A stretch of DNA of 64,000 nt from Stutzerimonas stutzeri (lineage in GTDB: Bacteria; Pseudomonadota; Gammaproteobacteria; Pseudomonadales; Pseudomonadaceae): contig NZ_CP036186.1 of assembly GCF_015291885.1 (NCBI RefSeq), forward strand, positions 1,866,001-1,930,000, read 5' to 3'. Under the pieces are notes generated by a model. It was not told the origin of the DNA. It did no database searches and saw only the letters and a list, made by a program, of their open reading frames with translations. The position numbers and the translations under genes are program-made. Positions 26,917 through 34,256 of this stretch are shown here, piece after piece (position 1 is the stretch's first letter; each line of letters begins with the position of its first letter).

Positions 26917-27447
26917 TCAGTCCGCATCACCTGCGAATCCCACCGCCTCGTCACCGCACCATCCAGCCGGGTAGACCCCAGCGCCGACCGCCCGATGAAA
27001 ACTCGAGTAGGGCCAGTCGACGACACGCTCCACCAAACCGTGCTTTAACGGATTTCGATGCACATAGTCCACGTGATGCCGATAATCCCGTTCATCCTGA
27101 ATCAGGTGCTCCCAATAGCGCCGTTGCCAGATCCCTCGTTCGCCACGGGAGCGCTGAGTTGCCGTGAGTATCTCGGTCTTCGGCAAGCGTCGGGCGAAAG
27201 CGAATTTGATGACCTTCCAGCGCAGGGCGAAATCGGCGTCGCCATCCGGGAGCGTCCAGACGCAATGCATGTGGTCGGGCAGAACGACCCAGGCATCGAT
27301 CTGGAATGGATGGCGTGAGCGTGTGGCACGCACCGTATCGCGGAGCAGGTCGATATGACGGACCAGCAGGTCGCTGCGACGGTTGAACAGATTGACCGTA
27401 AAGAAATACGTGGCGCCTGGCACACGGGCGCGGCGGTAGCGGGACAT
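26917..27447 (-). CDS. REP-associated tyrosine transposase (RAYT), intact
   Basis: The 176-residue protein is a Y1 HUH transposase of the IS200/IS605-related TnpA-REP class. The HUH motif is in VVLPDHMHCVW (H59 and H61). The family signature follows as WQRRYWEHLIQDERDY and HHVDYVHRNPLKHGLV, which supplies the catalytic tyrosine. RAYTs cut and join single-stranded REP hairpins and are usually domesticated single-copy genes. It is flanked by REP-B on its 3' side and a REP-A/REP-B pair on its 5' side. Three truncated copies of its 5' end lie within 2.2 kb on the same strand. It looks complete, with a ribosome site (GGATGAGCC) before ATG 27447. Confidence 0.92.
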   Translation of the reverse strand: MSRYRRARVPGATYFFTVNLFNRRSDLLVRHIDLLRDTVRATRSRHPFQIDAWVVLPDHMHCVWTLPDGDADFALRWKVIKFAFARRLPKTEILTATQRSRGERGIWQRRYWEHLIQDERDYRHHVDYVHRNPLKHGLVERVVDWPYSSFHRAVGAGVYPAGWCGDEAVGFAGDAD

Positions 27448-27490
27448 GGCGGCTCATCCTTGAGCGTTGTGTTGGCGGGCGGTCCGTATC

Positions 27491-27600
27491 GGTGGATAAG
27501 CAAAGCGTTATCCACCCTACGACATCTCAACCGCTCATACCGCCGACGCATCGACGTTGCCGGAGCGTAGGGTGGAAAACGGCAAAGCCTTTTCCACGCG
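27491..27600. repeat. Paired REP unit 1 (REP-A plus REP-B)
   Basis: REP-A (27491-27521, GGTGGATAAGCAAAGCGTTA then tccaccctacg; its GTAG head is on the minus strand) and REP-B (27567-27600) point in opposite directions with a 45-base spacer. Upstream of each RAYT start the same spacer and a 44-base leader recur in all four units. A tail, cttccaggctacctcgc, follows REP-B. Confidence 0.9.
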
Positions 27601-27627
27601 TCACTTCCAGGCTACCTCGCTGACGTG

Positions 27628-28302
27628 TCATCTATCGCGCCGCACATCCAGCACTTCGTTTTTGCCCATTCTCTCCAGGAGCCGTTGCCGGAAGGTTAGC
27701 TTGCTCTCCTGCAACGGTTGAAGGCCAAAACGCTGACGTTCGTTATCAACCAGGCGGCGCGGAAGATGGGTCTCGCAATAGTGCGCATACTGCTCGAAGT
27801 AGATCCTGCTATACGCACCATCCTTGATTTCGACTGGCTCATTTAAAGCCTTGCGCTTGTGTTTGACCCACGGCTCCAACGCATACCAGCAGGCGAGATA
27901 CATCGGGCCCCAGATATTCATGAAGTGGTTCCGGGAAACCAAGTTGTGAAGCGCCATGTAGCCGATGCGTTGCAGGTTGACCCCAACGACCTGGGCCGCA
28001 TCGAGCTCCTGGCTGGTCCAGCCGTTCGGGTTTGTCTCTGGGTCGTGCGGCAGCCCGCAGTAGCTATGCCGTTTGTGGGCGTCGGTGAGTAGCCTTATCT
28101 GCGGTTTGAGCGTGTCCATTTCCGACATTGCCCAGCGGAGAATGTCAGCATCTCGGGAGATTGACGACTCGCGAATGTTCTTTGCGCCCTGCTTCAACCC
28201 TGCAAGCAGGACCAATGTGAGCAGCACCATTACCACGTCGGACAGGCCGGATACGCCGCTCCAGTCAAACTTGCTGAGCTCAATTTTTATTTCGGTGAAC
28301 AT
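27628..28302 (-). CDS. One-pass membrane protein of unknown function (island cargo 1)
   Basis: The 224-residue protein starts at 28302 after AGGGA. It has one N-terminal transmembrane segment (DVVMVLLTLVLLAGLKQGA, about residues 25-43) followed by a cytoplasmic-looking helical domain rich in His, Tyr and Trp (YMALHNLVSRNHFMNIWGPM, then YLACWYALEPW). The topology resembles the DUF4760 group, but I am not certain of that match. GC is lower than in the flanking core genes, suggesting transfer. On the minus strand it lies between a RAYT 5' fragment and REP unit 1, with its stop 7 bases from the REP tail. Confidence 0.7.
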   Translation of the reverse strand: MFTEIKIELSKFDWSGVSGLSDVVMVLLTLVLLAGLKQGAKNIRESSISRDADILRWAMSEMDTLKPQIRLLTDAHKRHSYCGLPHDPETNPNGWTSQELDAAQVVGVNLQRIGYMALHNLVSRNHFMNIWGPMYLACWYALEPWVKHKRKALNEPVEIKDGAYSRIYFEQYAHYCETHLPRRLVDNERQRFGLQPLQESKLTFRQRLLERMGKNEVLDVRRDR

Positions 28303-28510
28303 CTTTGTCCCTGAGTCTGGTTTGTATGTGCTGTTGATGCTGTATGTATCGTTGAGTCGGCAAGTTGCGATAAGCGGTTTTTGATCGGCGCCGAGGGCTC
28401 CATGTCGCGCTATGCCAGATTGTATCGGCGATAGTGCAGATTTCTGGAGGCTGTGGAAGGGATCGCTCTGCAAGTGAAAGAGGCGGTGTACGCGGGTGGC
28501 TCACGGTCTT

Positions 28511-28618
28511 GCGGAGCAGGTCGATATGGCGGACCAGCAGGTCGCTGTGGCGGTTGAGCAGATTGACGGTGAATAAGTATGTGGCGCCCGGCACACGGGC
28601 GCGGCGGTAGCGGGACAT
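28511..28618 (-). pseudogene. RAYT 5' fragment 2
   Basis: From ATG 28618 the first 35 or so codons (MSRYRRARVPGATYLFTVNL, then LNRHSDLLVRHIDLLRKTV) are nearly identical to the intact RAYT. Homology then stops and the frame continues into unrelated sequence. The HUH motif and catalytic tyrosine are absent, so it cannot be active. Confidence 0.85.
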
Positions 28619-28661
28619 GGCAGCTCATCCTTGAGCGTTGTATTGGCGGGAGGTCCGTATC

Positions 28662-28770
28662 GGTGGATAAGCAAAGCGTTATCCACCCTACGCCATCTCG
28701 ATCGCCCACACCGCCGACGCATCGACGTTGCCGGAGGTAGGGTGGAAAACGGCGAAGCCTTTTCCACGCG
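28662..28770. repeat. Paired REP unit 2
   Basis: REP-A at 28662-28692 and REP-B at 28737-28770, with the same orientation and spacer as unit 1. The tail cttccaggctacctcgc follows at 28774-28790. Beyond it, RAYT fragment 3 begins directly, with no cargo gene. Confidence 0.9.
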
Positions 28771-28794
28771 TCACTTCCAGGCTACCTCGCTCCG

Positions 28795-28906
28795 TCTCGC
28801 GGAGCAGGTCGACATGGCGGACCAGCAGGTCGCTGCGCTGGTTGAGCAGATTGACGGTGAAGAGGTATGTGGCGCCCGGCACCTGGGCGCGGCGGTAGCG
28901 GGACAT
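28795..28906 (-). pseudogene. RAYT 5' fragment 3
   Basis: About 37 codons from ATG 28906 (MSRYRRAQVPGATYLFTVNL, then LNQRSDLLVRHVDLL) match the intact RAYT. It is truncated at almost the same codon as fragment 2, and the truncation point abuts the tail of REP unit 2. Confidence 0.85.
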
Positions 28907-28949
28907 GGCGGCTCATCCTTGAGCGTTGTGTTGGCGGGAGGTCCGTATC

Positions 28950-29058
28950 GGTGGATAAGCAAAGCGTTATCCACCCTACGACATCTCAACCGCCCATACC
29001 GCCGACGCATCGACGTCGCTGGAGGTATGGTGGAAAACGGCGAAGCCTTTTCCACGCG
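28950..29058. repeat. Paired REP unit 3
   Basis: REP-A at 28950-28980 and REP-B at 29025-29058, the latter with a GTAT variant of the GTAG head. The tail follows at 29061 with one base missing (ggctactcgct). Confidence 0.88.
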
Positions 29059-29150
29059 TCACTTCCAGGCTACTCGCTGACGCCGCAGGGTCGAGGTAAG
29101 ACGCTGATCGTCGAATAATGAGGACTTCGAAGACCGCTTTTTTCGCGCTG

Positions 29151-29167
29151 CTTCCGGGCTACCTCGC
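29151..29167 (+). repeat. Orphan REP-B tail
   Basis: CTTCCGGGCTACCTCGC differs at one base from the tail that follows the REP-B copies, but no intact REP-B precedes it (only tttttcgcgctg). It ends 5 bases from the stop codon of the small Cys-rich secreted protein. Confidence 0.65.
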
Positions 29168-29172
29168 GGTCA

Positions 29173-29385
29173 TTAACGGCAACAGGCTCGGTCAACGTAC
29201 GTCTTGTTACCGTTACGATTTATGTAAAAGCAGCCGCCCTTAGGTCCTTGATTCAAAATCGCTCCGCTTGGGCCGCAGCCTTTTGCCACTGAAACCTGGG
29301 GAGTTGAAAGCAGTGCTAATCCAAGGAATATTGCCGCGCAGAATGAGAAAACAGATTTCGAAGTAGTTGTTCTGGCTGTGTTCAT
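29173..29385 (-). CDS. Small secreted Cys-rich protein with PBCV-basic-adaptor-like motif (island cargo 2)
   Basis: The 70-residue product starts at 29385 (GGAG ten bases upstream). It has a signal peptide (FSFCAAIFLGLALLSTPQVSVA) cleaved near residue 34. The mature part of about 36 residues contains GPKGGCFYINRNGNKTYVDR, which matches my memory of the short PBCV-specific basic adaptor motif. The mature peptide has four cysteines (KGCGP, GGC, ACC), suggesting disulfides. Its stop is 5 bases from a REP tail, and a RAYT fragment lies upstream. Function unknown; a small periplasmic binding or toxin-like peptide are both conceivable. Confidence 0.65.
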   Translation of the reverse strand: MNTARTTTSKSVFSFCAAIFLGLALLSTPQVSVAKGCGPSGAILNQGPKGGCFYINRNGNKTYVDRACCR

Positions 29386-29509
29386 TAACGGCGTCTCCGA
29401 GGTTGGAACGATGCCACACACGAGAACTCTCGCGATCCAAATACGTATCGGCGACGTTTGTAATTTCTCCAGGGGAGGTCAGCGTCGCTTCGCTCCTCTG
29501 AGCTCGGCG

Positions 29510-29633
29510 CCAAATCGGCGTCGCATCCAGTAGCGTTCAGCCGCAATGAAGGGATGACGTGAGTGGGGTGGCTCGCACACGTCTTGTGTAGCAGGTCGAC
29601 ATGGCGGACCAGCAGGTCGCTGTAGCGGGACAT
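29510..29633 (-). pseudogene. RAYT fragment 4, internally deleted
   Basis: From ATG 29633 the peptide is MSRY directly joined to SDLLVRHVDLLHKT, so roughly 20 codons are missing relative to the intact gene. Weaker nucleotide similarity to interior RAYT sequence (aaatcggcgtcgc) continues to about 29510. It is the most degenerate of the three relics. Confidence 0.75.
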
Positions 29634-29676
29634 GGCGGCTCATCCTTTGAGCGTTGTGTTGGTGGAAGCCCGTATC

Positions 29677-29785
29677 GGTGGATAAGCAAAGCGTTATCCA
29701 CCCTACGACAGTTCAACCGCTCACACCGCCGACGCATCGACGTTGCCGGAGGTAGGGTGGAAAACGGCGAAGCCTTTTCCACGCG
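29677..29785. repeat. Paired REP unit 4
   Basis: REP-A at 29677-29707 and REP-B at 29752-29785, then the tail cttccaggctacctcgct ending 11 bases before the stop codon of the ATPase gene. It has the same internal spacing as the other units. Confidence 0.9.
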
Positions 29786-29816
29786 TCACTTCCAGGCTAC
29801 CTCGCTGCCGCTCCGG

Positions 29817-31151
29817 TTAGCTGCTAAATAGGTCACCAGTCATTTCCGGGTTGCCGAAGGGCTCAGGCAAACTCTCAGAAAACTCTGCTAGGTCAGCGTG
29901 CTGCAAATAATAGAAAAATGTAGAGTCGACAATTTGAAGCTTTTTCTCTTCTTTGTTGTAGTCAAATATTGGAGGTGATATGCCTTTCTTATGTTGTAAG
30001 GATGCAAGGCTTGATAGCAGGTAAGTTACATCGCCCGGCCTTACGTCGTCAGGTCTATAGTGCAGGCTTCGTATTTTTTCTTGGAGTGCGGATTTATCTA
30101 TGCCTTGTTTTAAGTTTTCATGGCCTGCCGATAATATTGCTTTTGCTAAATAATACGGGAGATAAAGCGGTGGCTGGCCCTGTCGTGGAGCATAAGATTT
30201 GGCCCCTGTCGAAATAGCTAATAGAGATCTTTCGTGGCGAGTTGAGTAGTCTTTTGCTTTTTTACCTATTGCGCCAATTAGTGTATTGTAATTTATTATG
30301 AGTATTTTGTTGCTTTTTTCTTCTGTCACGCCATTTAATAGGCAGGTTTCTTTCAGGAGTTCTTGGAATACACCAATTGATCCAAAGGCAGCCTTTATGC
30401 TGTCGGTTAAGATCTTTTTTGTAAACTCAATGTTGAGTAACTCGCTGCCTTTCTTTGCTACTCTCTCGAAATCATTATCTGACCAAGGTTCTACAGATAT
30501 CTCTTTTAATCGATCATCTAAGTCGCCATTGTATTGGGTTAGTCTGTTTTTTTCTTTCCAGACGCCGAGAATTACAAATCTTATACCCATTTCTTGAAAT
30601 GTTCTGAGGTCAAATGCGAGCTGTTGCTGTTTCTCTTCGGGTAGGTAATGAAAGTTCTCAAGGATTATAAATTTGTGGAAATTGATTTTCTTTAGAAGCT
30701 CGCATATGTCTTGAGCTAGCTCTAAGTTGAAAGGAATTTCTTCGTATCGGATATTTTGCCCTTGGCTATTTTGAAGCTCGTTTTCATTGTTGACCTCCCC
30801 GCTGCCAAATATCGGGATTATGGCTTTTACTTTTGCGCCGAGGGAGAAAGTTGCAGAGTTTGATCTTGTGTCAGTTTGCTCTGTGATGATTTTTATATTG
30901 CATTGGCGAACAATGCTCTGGTAGATATCCACTACTTGAGTGTTTGGTGCAAGTCTTATGACAATTTGGTCATGGTAGGGCAGGTGTTTCTGCACAAGTG
31001 CAGTTTTTCCCTGTTTGGATGAGCCATATACGATTATTTGTCTATCCGAATCGACCCCGTCTCTAAACTCTTTGTCGACTTCAGATCTGTCAATATACGA
31101 GGCGATTGGCTCAACTCTCACGCCGAAAACATCAAGGGTTTTATTTGGCAT
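29817..31151 (-). CDS. AT-rich P-loop ATPase, STAND/AAA-like, unknown function (island cargo 3)
   Basis: The 444-residue protein has a Walker A (YGSSKQGKTAL, G43-T50), a Walker B-like strand FIILENFHYL (161-170, with Glu-Asn in place of Asp-Asp/Glu) and a sensor-like RFVILGVWKEKNRL near 191-204. A helical C-terminus and a winged-helix-like end (SALQEKIRSLHYRP, FFYYLQHADL) follow. There is no second catalytic domain. Base composition is far more AT-rich than the chromosome, a strong sign of recent acquisition. It resembles NTPases of mobile or defence loci, but I do not recognise a named system. An insertion sequence lies 27 bases upstream of the start and has probably replaced the native promoter. 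Confidence 0.75.
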   Translation of the reverse strand: MPNKTLDVFGVRVEPIASYIDRSEVDKEFRDGVDSDRQIIVYGSSKQGKTALVQKHLPYHDQIVIRLAPNTQVVDIYQSIVRQCNIKIITEQTDTRSNSATFSLGAKVKAIIPIFGSGEVNNENELQNSQGQNIRYEEIPFNLELAQDICELLKKINFHKFIILENFHYLPEEKQQQLAFDLRTFQEMGIRFVILGVWKEKNRLTQYNGDLDDRLKEISVEPWSDNDFERVAKKGSELLNIEFTKKILTDSIKAAFGSIGVFQELLKETCLLNGVTEEKSNKILIINYNTLIGAIGKKAKDYSTRHERSLLAISTGAKSYAPRQGQPPLYLPYYLAKAILSAGHENLKQGIDKSALQEKIRSLHYRPDDVRPGDVTYLLSSLASLQHKKGISPPIFDYNKEEKKLQIVDSTFFYYLQHADLAEFSESLPEPFGNPEMTGDLFSS

Positions 31152-31195
31152 AAGTATTTCCTTAATAAAAAAGAAGGTGCGACGTCTCCCCGTCT

Positions 31196-32059
31196 TCAGT
31201 AGCAGCTGGCTTTAGAGTCCTGAGTCAATGTAACGGCTTTCGAGGCCAGTTGCTCGGCATAGGCCGATGGCGTTAACCCACCAAGCCCTTTCTTCGGTCT
31301 CTCTTCGTTGTATTCCCTGCGCCAGGACTCAATCACTACCTTGGCGTGCGGTAGGCTGGTGAACCAGTGCTCGTTCAGGCATTCATCACGAAAGCGCCCG
31401 TTAAACGATTCGATGTAGGCGTTCTGATTGGGCTTTCCTGGCTCAATCAGGAACAGCTGCACACCTCGCTGATGAGCCCAGGTCAGCATGGCCCGACCAC
31501 AGAACTCCTTGCCATTGTCCGTGCGGATGGCTTTGGGCAGACCGCGTGACATGGCCAGACGATCCAGGATGCGCGTCAACGAGTGCCCGCCAATCGCTCG
31601 TTCCGGCACGATGGCGACAGCCTCATGGGTGGCATCATCCACCACGGTCAGGCTCTTGATGACACGCCCTTCAGCCGTGCGATCAAACACGAAGTCCATC
31701 GACCAGACCTGATTGGCTGCCCGTGGACGCCCCAGCGGCTGTCGATCTGCAATCGGGATCTTCTTGCGCTTACGCCTTTTCACCTGCAAGCGGGCCTCGG
31801 CATACAGACGCTCCACCCGCTTGTGGTTGATCACCTCGCCAGCCTGGCGCAGCTTCAAATAGATCATCGCGGCGCCATAGCGGCGATGCCGATGTGCCAG
31901 GGCCACAATGCGCTCGCGCAGGCTCTGGTTGCGATCCGGCCTCGGTTGGTAGCGCAGCGCACTGGCGCTCATGCGGATTACCTGAAGCGCCCGGCGCTCA
32001 CTCAAGCCGCGGGCCGTCATGTGGCGCACCAGCTCGCGACGGGAGGGTGCGCTCACCAC
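31196..32059 (-). CDS. IS3-family transposase OrfB (DDE integrase core)
   Basis: The 287-residue frame holds the rve integrase core with the DDE residues in [19 protein letters not shown] and [16 protein letters not shown]. The N-terminal part ([31 protein letters not shown]) is the usual HTH_21 segment. It overlaps the end of orfA in the -1 frame and is probably made mainly as an OrfAB fusion through a slippery A6G site, not from the GTG codon at 32059. It appears intact. Confidence 0.92.
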   Translation of the reverse strand: MVSAPSRRELVRHMTARGLSERRALQVIRMSASALRYQPRPDRNQSLRERIVALAHRHRRYGAAMIYLKLRQAGEVINHKRVERLYAEARLQVKRRKRKKIPIADRQPLGRPRAANQVWSMDFVFDRTAEGRVIKSLTVVDDATHEAVAIVPERAIGGHSLTRILDRLAMSRGLPKAIRTDNGKEFCGRAMLTWAHQRGVQLFLIEPGKPNQNAYIESFNGRFRDECLNEHWFTSLPHAKVVIESWRREYNEERPKKGLGGLTPSAYAEQLASKAVTLTQDSKASCY

Positions 32060-32316
32060 TTTTTTCGCAAAGCCTCGCGGGTGACCTCGATTTCCAGCAT
32101 CGACTCAGCGAGCATTTTCTTCAGCCGGGCGTTTTCGCTTTCCAGCTCCTTCAGGCGCTTGGCATCCGACACGCTCATCCCGCCAAACTTGCTACGCCAG
32201 AGGTAGTAACTGGCCTCTGAAAAGCCGTGCCGACGACACAGCTCCTTGATCGGCAGTCCGGCCTCGGCTTCGCGCAGAAAGCCAATGATTTGCTCTTCAG
32301 TGAAACGCTTCTTCAT
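32053..32316 (-). CDS. IS3-family transposase OrfA (HTH)
   Basis: The 87-residue protein opens [19 protein letters not shown] and [19 protein letters not shown], the transposase_8 helix-turn-helix of the IS407 group. A leucine-zipper-like end follows ([17 protein letters not shown]). ATG 32316 lies seven bases after AGGAG; a TTG two codons upstream is a weaker option. The stop overlaps the start of orfB. Confidence 0.92.
   Translation of the reverse strand: MKKRFTEEQIIGFLREAEAGLPIKELCRRHGFSEASYYLWRSKFGGMSVSDAKRLKELESENARLKKMLAESMLEIEVTREALRKKW
32059..32065 (-). promoter_or_regulatory. Programmed -1 frameshift heptamer A AAA AAG
   Basis: Reading the minus strand, orfA ends CGA AAA AAG TGG TGA. 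Slipping back one base at AAAAAAG continues as AAA GTG GTG AGC into orfB. This is the standard IS3-family way of making the OrfAB transposase. Confidence 0.8.
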
Positions 32317-32406
32317 GTCCAATCTCCTGGTTACTGGGATTGGACTCTAAAGCTGAGCGCTACTCAATTCGGGGGAGACGTCGCCTGGCCTAAGCCACCT
32401 TCGAAA

Positions 32407-33669
32407 TCAATCCCAGCTCAAAGCCCCACCCGTCTGATATTCAATAACCCGCGTCTCGAAGAAGTTCTTTTCCTTCTTCAAATCCATGATTTCGCTCATC
32501 CACGGGAACGGATTGGTAGTACCCGGATACTCTTCCTTCAAACCAATCTGCGTCAGGCGACGGTTGGCGATGAACTTGAGGTAGTCCTCCATCATCGCGG
32601 CGTTCATGCCGAGCACACCACGGGGCATGGTGTCGCGGGCGTATTCGATTTCCAGTTGGGTGCCCTGGAGGATCATCTGGGTCGCTTCGTCCTTCATCTC
32701 GGCATCCCACAGGTGCGGGTTCTCGATCTTGATCTGGTTGATCATGTCGATGCCGAAGTTCAGGTGCATGGACTCGTCACGCAGGATGTACTGGAACTGC
32801 TCGGCGGTGCCGGTCATCTTGTTGCGGCGGCCCATGGAGAGGATCTGGGTGAAGCCGCAGTAGAAGAAGATGCCTTCGAGTACGCAGTAGTAGGCGATGA
32901 GGTTGCGCAGGAACTGCTTGTCGGTATCCGGCGTGCCGGTCTGGAAGGTCGGGTCGGAGATGGAGCGGGTGTACTTGAGGCCCCAGCTGGCCTTTTTCGC
33001 GACGCTCGGGATCTCGTGGTACATGTTGAAGATCTCGCCTTCATCCATGCCCAGCGACTCGATGCAGTACTGGTAGGCGTGGGTGTGGATCGCCTCTTCG
33101 AAGGCTTGGCGCAGGATGTACTGGCGGCACTCGGGGTTGGTGATCAGGCGATAGGTGGCCAGCACGAGGTTGTTGGCGACCAGGCTGTCGGCGGTGGAGA
33201 AGAAGCCGAGATTGCGCTTGACGATGCGGCGCTCGTCTTCGCTGAGGCCGTCCTTGCTCTTCCACAGGGCAATGTCGGCGTTCATGTTCACTTCCTGCGG
33301 CATCCAGTGGTTGGCGCAACCATCCAGATACTTCTGCCAGGCCCAGTCGTACTTGAAGGGTACGAGCTGGTTGAGGTCGGCGCGGGCGTTGATCATGCGC
33401 TTTTCATCGACGCGTACACGGGCCGATTCGCCTTCCAGGTCGTGGAGACCTTCCTGAACGTCTAGCTCGTCCAGTGCACGCTTGGCACGGGCGATGGCAT
33501 CGGAATCACTGGCGGCAACGGCGCGGGCTTCTTCGACGGAGCCGGCGGCGTCCTGGTCGAGCTTGGCCGGTGTTTCGTTGCTGGCCGCCGCTGTTTTGGG
33601 GGCGGCCGGCGTGGCGACGCCCTGTGCGGTGGTGGTTTCTTCTTCGTTGAATTCGTCCCAGCTCAGCAT
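32407..33669 (-). CDS. nrdB: Class Ia ribonucleotide reductase, beta subunit
   Basis: The 420-residue protein supplies the diiron-tyrosyl radical for dNTP synthesis with NrdA. Ligand regions are readable: [14 protein letters not shown], the second helix pair [11 protein letters not shown], and [12 protein letters not shown]. The C-terminal tail GGALSWD is where NrdA binds. The first 75 residues are an Ala/Glu-rich, probably disordered extension, common in Pseudomonas NrdB. It lies downstream of nrdA in the same direction but 587 bases away. An insertion sequence sits directly after its stop. Confidence 0.97.
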   Translation of the reverse strand: MLSWDEFNEEETTTAQGVATPAAPKTAAASNETPAKLDQDAAGSVEEARAVAASDSDAIARAKRALDELDVQEGLHDLEGESARVRVDEKRMINARADLNQLVPFKYDWAWQKYLDGCANHWMPQEVNMNADIALWKSKDGLSEDERRIVKRNLGFFSTADSLVANNLVLATYRLITNPECRQYILRQAFEEAIHTHAYQYCIESLGMDEGEIFNMYHEIPSVAKKASWGLKYTRSISDPTFQTGTPDTDKQFLRNLIAYYCVLEGIFFYCGFTQILSMGRRNKMTGTAEQFQYILRDESMHLNFGIDMINQIKIENPHLWDAEMKDEATQMILQGTQLEIEYARDTMPRGVLGMNAAMMEDYLKFIANRRLTQIGLKEEYPGTTNPFPWMSEIMDLKKEKNFFETRVIEYQTGGALSWD

Positions 33670-34126
33670 GTGCGATAGCTCCTGATCGGGGACCGGGTTT
33701 GGCCGGTCGGTATGTATGGTTGCTTTTGGTTTGCACGCAAAAGCGGATGTTTTGGTTAGGGGAGGGTGGTGGTGCCCTGCGCCCTTTGTGTTCTGTATCA
33801 GGTCGGGGTTTGGGCCCGGCCTTGGTGTTGTCTGGTGGGGCTGCCCCTCACCCTCGCCCTCTCCCCGGAGGGGCGAGGGGATGGCCGGAGTTGGGGGCGG
33901 CCTCTGTGTTGTCTGGTGGAGCTGCCCCTCACCCTAGCCCTCTCCCCAAAGGGGCGAGGGGACATTTGAGGTGGCTTCGGACTTGGTTAACGATCCAGCC
34001 CCCTGCGTTGGCGAGTAGTGGATCGCGAGCTAGGACTAGGTGTCCCTGACTAGGCGTCCCCGACTGGGCGTCCCCCTCGCTCCTACAAAAAGAGCATCGC
34101 TTTTCAGCAGCGGCTCGGTGTGAGCG
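33670..34126. other. nrdA-nrdB intergenic region, no gene seen
   Basis: Unusually long for an nrdA-nrdB gap. It contains GT-rich sequence, a tandem duplicated hairpin repeat (33825-33962) and a GC-rich stretch with repeated ggcgtccc units near 34040-34075. Any nrdB-specific promoter would lie here. No coding frame is convincing. Confidence 0.6.
33825..33962. repeat. Tandem duplicated palindromic repeat
   Basis: Two copies of a unit of about 80 bases share GTGTTGTCTGGTGG, then CTGCCCCTCACCCT, and a hairpin built from CCCTCTCCCC and GGGGCGAGGGG. The copies differ in loop bases (gga against aaa) and a few other positions. This palindrome type is common in Pseudomonas and related genomes; here it could act on the nrdAB message. 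Confidence 0.75.
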
Positions 34127-34239
34127 CGAAGCTGAGCGAGGCAGCGCTAGGCGTCTGCCAAGTCGGAGCCCCTGAGCGTACAGCTGTACGTGATGGGGGC
34201 CGGCTTGGCGGACAACAACGCGCGGTCCGCTCAGCTTCG
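34127..34239. repeat. 113-bp co-centred nested palindrome downstream of nrdA
   Basis: Three inverted repeats share one centre near 34183: CGAAGCTGAGCG (34127-34138) with CGCTCAGCTTCG (34228-34239); GTCTGCCAAG (34153-34162) with CTTGGCGGAC (34204-34213); and the perfect core CGTACAGCTGTACG (34177-34190). It starts 17 bases after the nrdA stop, so it may end or protect the nrdA transcript. Confidence 0.75.
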
Positions 34240-34256
34240 TGCGTCAGCCAGGCTCC

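Larger units (their letters stand above)
31179..32384 (-). mobile_element. IS3-family insertion sequence, IS407-group-like
   Basis: The element is about 1.2 kb with two overlapping frames (orfA, orfB) and ends sharing the inverted repeat GCGACGTCTCCCC (31179-31191 and complement of 32372-32384). A second shared block, CTTTAGAGTCC, lies some 20 bases inside each end. I find no target-site duplication at any plausible boundary, suggesting rearrangement after insertion. It separates the island ATPase from nrdB; the right end is 22 bases from the nrdB stop codon. Confidence 0.88.

Noticed and set aside
28280..28510. Extension of RAYT fragment 2 as a new fused protein
   Set aside because: After codon 36 the frame runs through sequence upstream of the membrane-protein gene, is unlike RAYT and overlaps that gene start; it is most likely a dead relic.
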